DNA of 64,000 nucleotides from Streptomyces sp. NBC_01669. Its GTDB lineage: Bacteria > Actinomycetota > Actinomycetes > Streptomycetales > Streptomycetaceae. The position numbers and the translations under genes were made by a program. Under the pieces are notes generated by a model. It saw only the letters and a program-made list of their open reading frames with translations, was not told the DNA's origin and did no database searches. The stretch covers positions 1,550,001 through 1,614,000 of the forward strand of contig NZ_JAPEQG010000001.1 in assembly GCF_026339735.1 (NCBI RefSeq), given 5' to 3'. Below, one piece after another: positions 54,367 to 62,711 of the stretch (the stretch's first letter is position 1; every line of letters starts with the position of its first letter).

Positions 54367-54624
54367 GGCTTCGTCGCTCGTCAGGTCGAGTCGCGACGCT
54401 TTGAAGTGCCCGAGGCAGCGCCGCATCTGCGCGGCGTCATGGCGGTCATGCACGGGTACCAGGACGCGGACGGCGGCCAAGGGGTGGGGCCGGCGGACGC
54501 GATGAACGTGGTGCTCGCCGCCGCATTCCAGACCGCTGATCTGTTCACCGCCGACCGGCACTTCCGGATGATGCGGCCGCTCACCGCCCACAAGGCGTTC
54601 CGGCTCCTGCCCGACGACCTCTGA
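54367..54624 (+). pseudogene. PIN-domain (VapC-like) toxin, C-terminal remnant
   Basis: The frame begins after a stop at 54366 and reads HLRGVMAVMHGYQDADGG, VGPADAMNVVLAAAFQTADLF and TADRHFRMMRPLTAHKAFRLLP. The acidic positions (DAMNVVLAAA, LFTADRHF) are those of the C-terminal half of PIN nucleases. The N-terminal half and any antitoxin are missing. It may be transcribed, but it is unlikely to be an active toxin. Confidence 0.55.
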
Positions 54625-54683
54625 GGGCGGGCCAACAACGGGAGGACCTGCTCCGAAAGCACCGGCACAGAGCTCTCCACCGC

Positions 54684-54930
54684 TCACGTAGCGCTGCGCT
54701 CGCTGGCCTCGCGCAGACCCCGCTCCACGGCCCGGTTGTACGCGGATTCCGGCTCCCCCGCCGTGCCCCGGGCCGCCCCAGCCCCAGCAGCTCACGCCAC
54801 CGTTCCTGGCTCCAGACCGCCGGGACCTTGGTGCGCACGAACTCCTCGACCAGGGCGCCGAAGCACGCGGGATCGCTGTGGAAGGGGAAGTGGCCCGCGC
54901 CATCGAAGATCTCCAGGCGGCTGCCGGGCG
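54684..54930 (-). pseudogene. Alpha/beta hydrolase 3' fragment (second copy)
   Basis: PGSRLEIFDGAGHFPFHSDP, FGALVEEFVRTKVP and SQERWRELLGLGRPG match the C-terminus of the hydrolase at 46276. A frameshift near 54770 breaks the tail. The copy ends where DNA of the ATP-grasp gene begins, so a deletion joined the two. Confidence 0.8.
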
Positions 54931-55301
54931 CAGTGGGCCGCACCAAGAATGTCCGCCGGCGCGGATTCACGCTCCGCCCGTCGTGGATCGAGCCGTCCCG
55001 GCTGATCGCCCGCACCTTCGGACTTCACTGGCTGACGAACATCCAGTACCGCATGTACGAGGGCGAACCGGTTCCGATGGATGTCAACACCCGTCCCGCA
55101 GGCGGACTGCACCGGCTCTCCCGGTGCGGGCTGAACGCGCCATGGGCCGCCGTGCGCCTGGCGCTGGGTGACGATCCCGGCGATCTGACCCCGGACTTCC
55201 TGGGAGCGGACTACGCGGTCGTGGCGGGTGCGCGCACACTGCGCCCGGTGGCGCGGCCGCAGCAGCGGACGGACTCCCCCGCCGGGGCTGTCTCGCTCTG
55301 A
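54931..55301 (+). pseudogene. ATP-grasp 3' fragment (second copy)
   Basis: The frame reads VGRTKNVRRRGFTL, FGLHWLTNIQYRMYEGEPVPMD, VNTRPAGGLHRLSRCGLN and ends before 55301. It matches residues of about 235-345 of the ATP-grasp protein at 47660. The ATP-binding half is missing. The junction with the hydrolase fragment is at about 54930. Confidence 0.8.
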
Positions 55302-55335
55302 TGCCCCCTGCGACATCTCGGCAGGGAGACCGCCA

Positions 55336-55397
55336 GGGGCTTAACCCCCAGGAGACGCGTGGGGGTAAACCCCCAGTGAAGTCGGGGATTAACCCGG
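55336..55397. promoter_or_regulatory. Three GGGG-n-TAA-n-CCCC dyads upstream of gtrA-like gene
   Basis: GGGGCTTAACCCCC (55336), GGGGGTAAACCCCC (55361) and CGGGGATTAACCCGG (55383) are similar inverted repeats with centres about 23-25 bp apart. They lie 78-139 bp ahead of the GtrA-family start. The regular spacing and repetition point to a regulator binding array. No cognate regulator is recognisable. Confidence 0.6.
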
Positions 55398-55474
55398 TCG
55401 CTCGGACGACGCCCGGTCCGTAGCTTCTGGGGTGGAATCGACACACCGTTCCACCCAGCCTACGGAGGCCCCTC

Positions 55475-55948
55475 GTGACCGCCCCTTCGCGCCCGCGCAC
55501 GCGCACTCTTCATCCGCTCGTCGCGGCCTTCGTGCGGTTCGTCGTGTGTGGTGGCGGTGTCGGGCTGGCGTCCAGCGGGGTGCTCGTGCTGCTCAACGAC
55601 CGGATCCCGATGGCCGTTGCCAACGCGCTGGTCACCGTCGTCTCGACGGTCATCGCGACCGAGTTGCACGGGCGGGTCTCCTTCCGGAGCGAGCGGAAGG
55701 GGTGGGGAGTCCATCTTCAGTCCGGGGTGACGGTCGCCGTGAGCTACGGGTTCACGACAGGGGCGCTGTTCTGCCTGTACGCCGTCCGGTCCGAGCCCTC
55801 GGCCCTGGTCGAGCAGACGGTCTATCTGTCGGCGTCCGCCCTGGCGGGGATCGGACGGTTCGCACTGCTGCGGGTTGTCGTCTTCGCCGACCGGACCCCT
55901 GCGCGCGACGCCTCGCTCAGCAAGGCTGCGGTGGCCATGGCCGCGTGA
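55475..55948 (+). CDS. GtrA-family membrane protein
   Basis: 157 aa from a GTG preceded by GGAGG. Four transmembrane helices are visible (FVVCGGGVGLASSGVLVLL, VANALVTVVSTVIATEL, SGVTVAVSYGFTTGALFCLY, SALAGIGRFALLRVVVF), with FVRF near the N-terminus and GRVSF between helices 2 and 3, as in GtrA. The family is associated with transfer of lipid-linked sugars for cell-surface decoration. No glycosyltransferase is adjacent. It is convergent with the Wadjet operon. Confidence 0.82.
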   Translation: MTAPSRPRTRTLHPLVAAFVRFVVCGGGVGLASSGVLVLLNDRIPMAVANALVTVVSTVIATELHGRVSFRSERKGWGVHLQSGVTVAVSYGFTTGALFCLYAVRSEPSALVEQTVYLSASALAGIGRFALLRVVVFADRTPARDASLSKAAVAMAA

Positions 55949-56020
55949 CGCCGCCTTCCCGGGAGACGTGGGGCGTATTGCTGCGTCAGGGAGACCTCCC
56001 CGGTCACCGCGCGCTTGCCG

Positions 56021-57361
56021 CTACCTCGCCTGCGCCAAGTCCGCGAGGAGGTCGTCGAGGACGACCTCCTCCTCCACCCGGACCCCGAGCTCGGTCAACG
56101 CCGGGGCCAGGGCGGGGTCCCAAGGGGCCGTGGCCGGTGTGCCTGTCAGTCGAGGTCCGCGGGAGGCAGCGGCCGCCGTACGGTAGTCGACCGCCGTGTA
56201 ACGCCAGGGCCGCCAAGGAACGTGGCGCAGCAGGTTCCTGCCGATACGCAGACCACCCCAGTCGAAGTCGCCGTGGTAGAGCAGGGTGGCGCCGTGCGCG
56301 TCGAGGTGGCGCAGGAGGGTGAGGGCGGCGGCCGAGGGCTGGCCCTGGAGGCAGACCAGTGCGGGGCAGTCGGCGCCGTACAGGTCGGCCGCGGCGGAGA
56401 GTACGGCCGGGTTCTCACAGATACGGACGATGGGGGTTGTCGGGTCCGGCAGTCCGCGAGTGAGCTGACGTAGCGTCAGTACAGTGGGTTCGCCCGCGTC
56501 CGCCATCCAGTCCAGGGCGCGTGAGCCGCGCAGGTTCAGGCTGAGGACGGTCGAGGAGACGTCGTCCCTGAGCAGTCCCGCGGACGCCCAGGCCTCGCGC
56601 CGCCACTGGGCTCCCGACCCGTCCGGGAAGCCGGTCAACGCGCGGACGCCGGACAGGACCACGGTGGCCAAGGGCGTGCCGTCGTCCAGGGCGTGTGCTT
56701 CCCCCAGGACGCGAGCCGCGAAGGCGGGAAGCGAGGCCGGGGGGTCGGCGGGCAGATCGTGCAGTGCCGCCGCCCCCGCCATGAGCAGGGTGTGGGCAGC
56801 TTCGGGGGTGCGGCACAGGCGGCGCACGAGCCCCTCGGCACGCAACCGGTCTGCCCAGTCAGCCAGTTGAGGGGTGGTGGCGAGGAGTGGGGCGAGGGGC
56901 GCGTACGCCGCCTCCCAGGCCTGTACCTCCCGGTCCCGCACCTCGCGGAGTGGGACTACGGGTCCGGTGAGCGCGATCACGGCGGCCGCGAGTCCGTCGG
57001 GGCTGATGCCTGAGCGGCGCAGCACCTCGTCCACCGCGTCGAGCCGTACGGTGAGGGACTGACCGACGCGCGGGGCCCGGCCGAGAAGGCGATCGGCCGC
57101 CGCCCGTTGTGCGGCTGCGGGACGGGCGAGGGTGACGGATCCGGTCAGGGGCTCCTCGCGTTCGAGGCGGCGACGAGCGCGGTCCACCAGCCAGGACAGG
57201 TCCGGGGCACCCAGCAGGCGGCCCAGGCGTACGCGGTCGATCCGGTCGGACTCCGGCTTCTCTTCGGTCGGCTCCTCTTGGGCCAGTTCCCGTGCGGTCG
57301 GCTCCCCTTCGGTCGGCTCCCCTTCGGTCGGCTCCCCTTCGGTCGGCTCCCCTTCGGTCAT
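56021..57361 (-). CDS. jetD: Wadjet type II nuclease subunit JetD (DUF2399/DUF3323)
   Basis: 446 aa. The ATG at 57361 overlaps the jetC stop (ATGA). The N-terminus consists of four EGEPT repeats followed by an acidic stretch. A domain of about 200 residues follows, then the TOPRIM-like catalytic part: CENPAVLSAAA (motif Glu) and LYHGDFDWGGLRIGRNLL (GDFD acidic pair). DUF2399/TIGR02679 proteins are the nuclease components of type II Wadjet systems, which cleave small circular plasmid DNA. The catalytic residues are intact. Confidence 0.88.
   Translation of the reverse strand: MTEGEPTEGEPTEGEPTEGEPTARELAQEEPTEEKPESDRIDRVRLGRLLGAPDLSWLVDRARRRLEREEPLTGSVTLARPAAAQRAAADRLLGRAPRVGQSLTVRLDAVDEVLRRSGISPDGLAAAVIALTGPVVPLREVRDREVQAWEAAYAPLAPLLATTPQLADWADRLRAEGLVRRLCRTPEAAHTLLMAGAAALHDLPADPPASLPAFAARVLGEAHALDDGTPLATVVLSGVRALTGFPDGSGAQWRREAWASAGLLRDDVSSTVLSLNLRGSRALDWMADAGEPTVLTLRQLTRGLPDPTTPIVRICENPAVLSAAADLYGADCPALVCLQGQPSAAALTLLRHLDAHGATLLYHGDFDWGGLRIGRNLLRHVPWRPWRYTAVDYRTAAAASRGPRLTGTPATAPWDPALAPALTELGVRVEEEVVLDDLLADLAQAR
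57296..57355 (-). repeat. Four perfect 15-bp tandem repeats coding EGEPT at JetD N-terminus
   Basis: GGTCGGCTCCCCTTC is repeated four times without a mismatch, and each unit encodes Glu-Gly-Glu-Pro-Thr on the minus strand. Looser copies continue upstream of it in the coding sense. The array lies immediately after the start codon of jetD at the jetC/jetD overlap. Slippage would change length in frame. Confidence 0.9.
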
Positions 57362-60300
57362 GCCCACAAGGACTCCTGTCCGGTGCCGGTTTCGGCCGGC
57401 GCCCCCGCGATGCGGACCGGCTCCGCGCCGCGCACGCGGTCCGTACCGTCCCACTCCCACCGGGTCACCAGTACCGCCGCCAGCTCGTCGATCCGCGAAA
57501 GCTGGGCGATCGCGATGCCGGGCACCTGCGGGTAGCACGCCCACTCGCGTTCGCTGGTCATCACCACGTCCAGGTCGAAGGCGTGCAGCAGGCCCAGGCA
57601 TTTGGCGCGCGAGTCGTCGTCGACACCCGCGAACGCCTCGTCCAGGGTGACCAGGCGGGGCGCGTACGGGCTGGCCGCGGTGGCGTAGTGCGAGGACGCC
57701 GCCGCGAACAGCGGTACGGAGACCGCGAGGACGCGCTCGCCGCCCGAGGCGGGCCCGGTCGCCGGTACCCACCGGCCGTGCTGATGGCGCTCGATGCCGA
57801 ACTCGTGCCAGCCGCGGTAGTCCAGCGCCGCGGTCAGATGCTCCAGCCAGCTGCCCGAGCTGTCGCCGGTCTGCTGCTGCGCGATCTGCGCCTGGAGGAA
57901 CTCGCCCACCGCCGCCCGTTCCCCGGGCGACCAGGCGTCCGCGGACTGCCGCAGGCGCTCGCGTGCCTGGGCGAGACCTGCCGGCGCCTTGCGCGAGGAG
58001 CGCCACACCAGGCGGAGTTTCATGCCGGTGGAGGTGGGTCGTTCCTCCAGTTCGTCATTCATGGCCCCGACCTGCCGCTCGGCCGCAGCGATCAGTTCCT
58101 GCAGGGTGCCCGCGACCTCGGTGAGAAGGTGGGTCTCCAGGATCTCGCGTTCATGAGCGGACAGGATGCGCTGGAGTTCGCCGACCTCCATGGCGAGCGC
58201 CTCGGCCAGTTCGGGTACGGCCCGCTCCCGGCCCTGGTAGACGATGTCGACGACCATGCCGTCCTCGACCATCCGCGCCGAGGCGGTGTGCCCGTGCCGG
58301 GAGAGGGCGTCCTGGAGCTTCTTGTACTCCTCGCTGAGGTGGCGCTGCACACGCTCCCAGGCGCCGTCCGAGTCGTCGATGGCGGAGAGTTCGGCCTCGA
58401 CACTGCGGGCCAGGGCGACGGCCGGGGTCGCCGCCCACGGGCCGGCGTCGAGAGGGGGCACCGCCACCTCCGGCAGGGCGACCGCCAACAGCCCCGTGGC
58501 AGTGAAGCGCTGGAGCGCGGCAACGGCTTCCTCGCGGGTGGCGACCGCTTCGGTGACGTCCTTCTCCAGCTGGTCGATACGGCCCTCGGCGCGGCTGGCG
58601 CGCCGGTCGGCGTGCGTTTGCTCTTCGCGCGCCCGCCGCTGTGCCTGCTCGCACTCGGTCAACGCGCGGGCCGTCTCGGCAAGGCGGCGCTCGAGTTCGG
58701 CGACAGCGCTACCGACCGTGGAGCGCAGGGTGGTGTGGTGCGCGTCGGCGGCGGCCGCCGTGCGCAGAGCTTCCTCGGCGCGCGCGGCAAGTTCCTCGAC
58801 GCGGGCCGCGGCCTGCTCGGCCTCCGTGCGCTCCTCGGCCAGGGCGCGTGTCGCGTCGGTGCGCTCCCGCAGAGCGGGCCACAGGGCGGCGAGGACGACC
58901 GCATAGTCGGCGAGGCCTCTTCGTACACCGGCAAGTCCCGCGCGGTCGGCGGGGAGGCCGAGATCGGCGGCCGTTTCGGTGGCCTCCACTGCGGCTTCGG
59001 CCGCTCGGCGTGCGGCATCGGCCAGCTGCCCGGCGCGTTCATCACGGCGGATACGGGCCCGGTGGGCATCGTCGTGGGCGGTGGCGGAACGCAGATGGGC
59101 GTGGCGCAGCGGGGCGTCGTCGGGTACGGCCGCGAGTTCGGCGTCCAGGGTACGGCGTCTGTGGGCCACCTGCTCATGCTCGGTCGCAGTCCATGTCAAC
59201 TCGGCATCCAGTACGTCGAGTTCGCCGCGCACGATGGTGATCCGCTTTCGGCGCGCCTCCTCGCGGGCCCCCTCACCGACGTACTCGGCACTCGGCTTGG
59301 CCCAGCTGCCCGTGAGCGCGCCGACGCGGAAGCGGCCGTCCGCGGTCACCCAGGTGTCGCCGTCCCCGCCGCCCAGCCCGATCGCGGCGAGCAGCCGCCC
59401 CACCGCATCCTCGCCCACCGGCGCGGCCCGTGTGTCACCGTGGTCGACCGCGGGACGCAGTACGTCGGCCAGTGACGCCCCGGCGACGGGCCCTCCCGGC
59501 GCGAGCAGCACATCGTGGCCCCGCGCGTCCAGGGCCGCCCCGTCCGGACGTACCCAGGCGTCAAGCAGCCCGGAGGCCTCCAACGCCGCCTCGATACCGG
59601 CGCGCTCCCCCTCTCCGAGGTGCTCACGGAAGTCGACAAGGCGCCACAGCGGCGCGCCGGGAATCCGTTCCCGCACGCCGGGTGTGCGGGTGTACGGAGC
59701 CTCGGGCCCACGCTGGCCGCCTGCCTCCAGCTCGCGCAGCTCACTCTCGGCCCGGGCTCGCTTCTCCCCCATGACCGTTTGCCGCTGCGCCAGCGCCGCC
59801 GCCCGGTCGGCCAGGCCGCCCGCCAGTGACCGGTGCGCCGTATCCGCCTCGGCCCGCGCCTGATACGGACCGTCCAGATGCGTCACCCAGTCCTGCAGCC
59901 GGTCGAGCACGCCGACCGGATCGGGCAGCCTCAACTCGCCGCACCCGGCGAAGTGTTCCCGTACGAGATCCAGCAGCTCCCGGCCCGCGGCCTCGGCGGC
60001 TTCCTCGGCTTCGGCCTGCCGTCGTCCGGTGTGGCCGACCTCCGTCTCCGCCTCGTCGACACGCCGCGATGCCGCGAGCCGTTCCGCAGCGGCCGCTTCG
60101 GACCGCCCGGCCAGCTCCTCCACATGCTCGACGGCCCGTCGTCTGCGCGCCACCGACTCCTCGGCTGCCCGACGCAGTTCGGGCTCGGGTGCGCCCTCGG
60201 TGCGCAGCTCGCCCTCCAGCCGTGCGGCCGCGGCGGCCTGCTCGCTCTGGGCCACCACGTCGGCCAGCAGTTCCTGCGCGGCGGTCAGCCGGTTCCCGGC

Positions 60301-61461
60301 CACACCGAGGCGGCCGAGCGCCCGGGTGTGCAGCCGCGCGGCCTGGTCGCGGTCCGCATCGGCACGTTCCCGCTCGCCCCGGGTGCGTCCGGCGTCGACC
60401 GCTGCCTGTTCCAACTCGCGTGCGCTGCGCATTTCGGGGCCCGCGCGCAGCGCCGTGTCCTGCGCGCTGAGCCGTACGCCGGCCTCTTCGAGCGACGCGA
60501 TCCGCACCTCGGCCGCCGCCCGGTCTTCCTGGGCGCTCTCCCGCTCGCCCTGCGCCTGGGACAGGTCGCGGTGGAGCTGCTCGTAACGGGCGTGCTCGGT
60601 GCGCGGAAGCCGCGCCCTGCGGCGGGCGGCGACCCGCGCGTAGCGCCGGTAGTGGTCGAGGAACGCGGAGGCCGCCCGCTCCGCCTCGGCCGCGGCCCGC
60701 AGCTCCTCCTTCTCCTCGTCCAGCGAGCGGAACGCCTCGGCGACGTCCGCGATCACGGCCTGGTCCATCGGCGGCAGCGCCTCGGTCAGTGCCCGCGACA
60801 GCGCGGTCTCGTTGGGGCGCTTCGACAGTTGCGGCTGGCGCAGCTGGATGAGCAGGTCGACGAGCGCCGCGTACCGCTGCTCGCCGAGGCCGAACAGCGC
60901 CTCGTCGACCGCCCTGCGGTACGCCTTGGCCTGGTCGTACACCATGCCGCGCCCGGCGACCGCCTCCGCGAGCCGGTCCCGGGACAGTGCGGTGCCGGTG
61001 GCGTCGAGCAGATTCAGCTCCCCTCCGACGCGCTGGTCGGTGACGGTGTACCAATGACGGGCGATGCCGCGCCCGGAGACCGCCTTCAACCCGCAGGCCA
61101 GGGTGCGGAAGTGTGCCTGGCCGCCCTCGTCGAGGCGCCCGAACTCGATCCAGGTGTAGCCCAGCCGCTCGGGGTGCGGGTGTTCCCCGCCGAGCAGCAG
61201 GTTCCACTCCATCCGCTTGTGCGGGTCACCGTCCGGCTCGACCCGGCGCGCGGACAGGTCGCCGTCGAGCAGGAAAGGCAGGGTGAGGGCGAGCACCTTG
61301 GACTTCCCGGTGCCGTTGTTGCCGCGCAGCAGCAGCCGGCCGTCGCGGAACCAGAACTCCTCGACGTCGTAGTAGAAGAGATCGACGAGTCCGATGCGCA
61401 GCGGCTGCCAGCGCCCGGGGGAAGGGGCGGGAAGGGCGGGGAGGGCGGGGAGGGCTCTCAA
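57358..61461 (-). CDS. jetC: Wadjet type II SMC-like ATPase JetC (TIGR02680)
   Basis: 1367 aa. The TTG start overlaps the jetB stop (TTGA). Walker A is LLRGNNGTGKSKVLAL (residues 47-54 GNNGTGKS). Long Arg/Glu/Ala-rich coiled-coil arms flank a hinge-like region. The ABC signature is ASGGERVLAVSVPLF and Walker B is LVTLDEAFAGVDDDSRAK. It is the DNA-loop-extruding motor of the complex, related to MukB/SbcC-type ATPases. The family name TIGR02680 and its length match. Confidence 0.9.
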   Translation of the reverse strand: MRALPALPALPAPSPGRWQPLRIGLVDLFYYDVEEFWFRDGRLLLRGNNGTGKSKVLALTLPFLLDGDLSARRVEPDGDPHKRMEWNLLLGGEHPHPERLGYTWIEFGRLDEGGQAHFRTLACGLKAVSGRGIARHWYTVTDQRVGGELNLLDATGTALSRDRLAEAVAGRGMVYDQAKAYRRAVDEALFGLGEQRYAALVDLLIQLRQPQLSKRPNETALSRALTEALPPMDQAVIADVAEAFRSLDEEKEELRAAAEAERAASAFLDHYRRYARVAARRRARLPRTEHARYEQLHRDLSQAQGERESAQEDRAAAEVRIASLEEAGVRLSAQDTALRAGPEMRSARELEQAAVDAGRTRGERERADADRDQAARLHTRALGRLGVAGNRLTAAQELLADVVAQSEQAAAAARLEGELRTEGAPEPELRRAAEESVARRRRAVEHVEELAGRSEAAAAERLAASRRVDEAETEVGHTGRRQAEAEEAAEAAGRELLDLVREHFAGCGELRLPDPVGVLDRLQDWVTHLDGPYQARAEADTAHRSLAGGLADRAAALAQRQTVMGEKRARAESELRELEAGGQRGPEAPYTRTPGVRERIPGAPLWRLVDFREHLGEGERAGIEAALEASGLLDAWVRPDGAALDARGHDVLLAPGGPVAGASLADVLRPAVDHGDTRAAPVGEDAVGRLLAAIGLGGGDGDTWVTADGRFRVGALTGSWAKPSAEYVGEGAREEARRKRITIVRGELDVLDAELTWTATEHEQVAHRRRTLDAELAAVPDDAPLRHAHLRSATAHDDAHRARIRRDERAGQLADAARRAAEAAVEATETAADLGLPADRAGLAGVRRGLADYAVVLAALWPALRERTDATRALAEERTEAEQAAARVEELAARAEEALRTAAAADAHHTTLRSTVGSAVAELERRLAETARALTECEQAQRRAREEQTHADRRASRAEGRIDQLEKDVTEAVATREEAVAALQRFTATGLLAVALPEVAVPPLDAGPWAATPAVALARSVEAELSAIDDSDGAWERVQRHLSEEYKKLQDALSRHGHTASARMVEDGMVVDIVYQGRERAVPELAEALAMEVGELQRILSAHEREILETHLLTEVAGTLQELIAAAERQVGAMNDELEERPTSTGMKLRLVWRSSRKAPAGLAQARERLRQSADAWSPGERAAVGEFLQAQIAQQQTGDSSGSWLEHLTAALDYRGWHEFGIERHQHGRWVPATGPASGGERVLAVSVPLFAAASSHYATAASPYAPRLVTLDEAFAGVDDDSRAKCLGLLHAFDLDVVMTSEREWACYPQVPGIAIAQLSRIDELAAVLVTRWEWDGTDRVRGAEPVRIAGAPAETGTGQESLWA

Positions 61462-62711
61462 CTGTGCTTCGCCTTTCGGGTGGTGGCTGCTGCTCCTGGA
61501 TCGCGTACGGCTGAATCGCGTACGACGATCTCGCCGACCGCGTACCGGGCGAGCGCGGGGCGAGGTTCCGCGCCCTGGGGTGTACGGGTGGCCAGACCCA
61601 GGGCCGCGAGCTTGGCCACCGCCTGCTCGACCAGTTCGGGTTCGGCGCCCGGTTGCTTGGCGGTCTTGGACCAGAACCCGCCGTGCTCGGTGGCGAGTTC
61701 GCGTATCCGTCGCTGGAGGTCGGCGGTGGCGACGGGGCCGGTCGCGTCCGCGAGGTGCTCGGCGAGCAGCAGGGTGATGTGGCCATGGGTGCCCTGCTCC
61801 GGCATCCGTACGTCGGTGAGGTCGTCGTACGGGTCGACCATGGCGATGCCTTCGGCGCGTACCTCGGCGACCAAGCCGGTGAGTTCGCTGATACGGGCCG
61901 TGAGGAAACCGCGCTGCCTGGTCAGGTACGACAGCTCGGCGTCGGTGAGCTCGTCGTAGTACAGCACCGGGTCGTCAAGGAGGCGGCGGGTCAGCCGGTG
62001 GCGGATTGCGCGGAACCTCAGCTCGTCGCTGTCCAGGGCGGTCTCGGCGGTCAGCTGTGCGAGCCGTTCCTCGAAGCCGTCGACCCCGTCGGCCTGGACG
62101 ATCGACGGGCCGACGCGGGTGGCGAGCAGGCCCGCGAGCACGCGTCGCTCGACGTCGTACAGCGCGTCGCCCGCCCCACTGACGTACGCCTCCTCGTCGC
62201 CCGCCACCCGCCGCAGGACACCGAGCCCCAGCAGGAGTCGGACCACTGCCGCCAGATCGAGGCGTTCGTCGCGGCGCTCCAGGGTGAAGACGATGCCCGA
62301 GGCGGCGAGGTGCGGGTCGGCGGCGTCCAGGACGACCTGTTCGGCGAGGCGGCCGAGCGCTATCTGCGCCTCGCCGCGTTCGAGCGCGGCCAGGGCCAGG
62401 CAGAGCAGGACGTAGCGGCGGCGGGTGAACGGGGCCGCGGCGCGGGTCGTCTCGCGCGCGGGGTGGGTGGGGTCGGTGAGGGCGCCGGGAGCTTTGCGCA
62501 GCCGGGCGGTCCCGGCGTCCACCTGGAGGGACCAACCGGCGTTGCGGTCGAACCAGTCGCGCAGCTCGGTGGCGTGCCGCCGTACGAGACGGAACTCGTC
62601 GGTGTGCGGGCCGTGGGCGAGCAGCAGGGGTTCCTTGAGCAGGGCGCGCGCGGCCCGCTGGAGGTCTGCGGTGTGTCGGCCTTCAAGGACCTCGGTCAGA
62701 GGGGTGCTCAT
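61458..62711 (-). CDS. jetB: Wadjet type II subunit JetB (DUF2398, TIGR02678)
   Basis: 417 aa, with an ATG overlapping the jetA stop (ATGA). The sequence is helical, with winged-helix character in the C-terminal third (VATADLQRRIRELATEHGGFWSKTA). The region EFRLVRRHATELRDWFDRNAGWSLQVD, with RRRYVLLCLALAALERGEAQI behind it, is typical of DUF2398. In Wadjet it serves as the kite-like partner of the ATPase. There is no enzymatic motif. Confidence 0.87.
   Translation of the reverse strand: MSTPLTEVLEGRHTADLQRAARALLKEPLLLAHGPHTDEFRLVRRHATELRDWFDRNAGWSLQVDAGTARLRKAPGALTDPTHPARETTRAAAPFTRRRYVLLCLALAALERGEAQIALGRLAEQVVLDAADPHLAASGIVFTLERRDERLDLAAVVRLLLGLGVLRRVAGDEEAYVSGAGDALYDVERRVLAGLLATRVGPSIVQADGVDGFEERLAQLTAETALDSDELRFRAIRHRLTRRLLDDPVLYYDELTDAELSYLTRQRGFLTARISELTGLVAEVRAEGIAMVDPYDDLTDVRMPEQGTHGHITLLLAEHLADATGPVATADLQRRIRELATEHGGFWSKTAKQPGAEPELVEQAVAKLAALGLATRTPQGAEPRPALARYAVGEIVVRDSAVRDPGAAATTRKAKHS

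Noticed and set aside
54406..54624. A functional small PIN toxin
   Set aside because: Only the C-terminal half of a PIN domain is present, no antitoxin is found, and it lies among other gene fragments.
57296..57355. CRISPR or intergenic repeat
   Set aside because: The 15-bp units are contiguous, without spacers, and in frame inside jetD.
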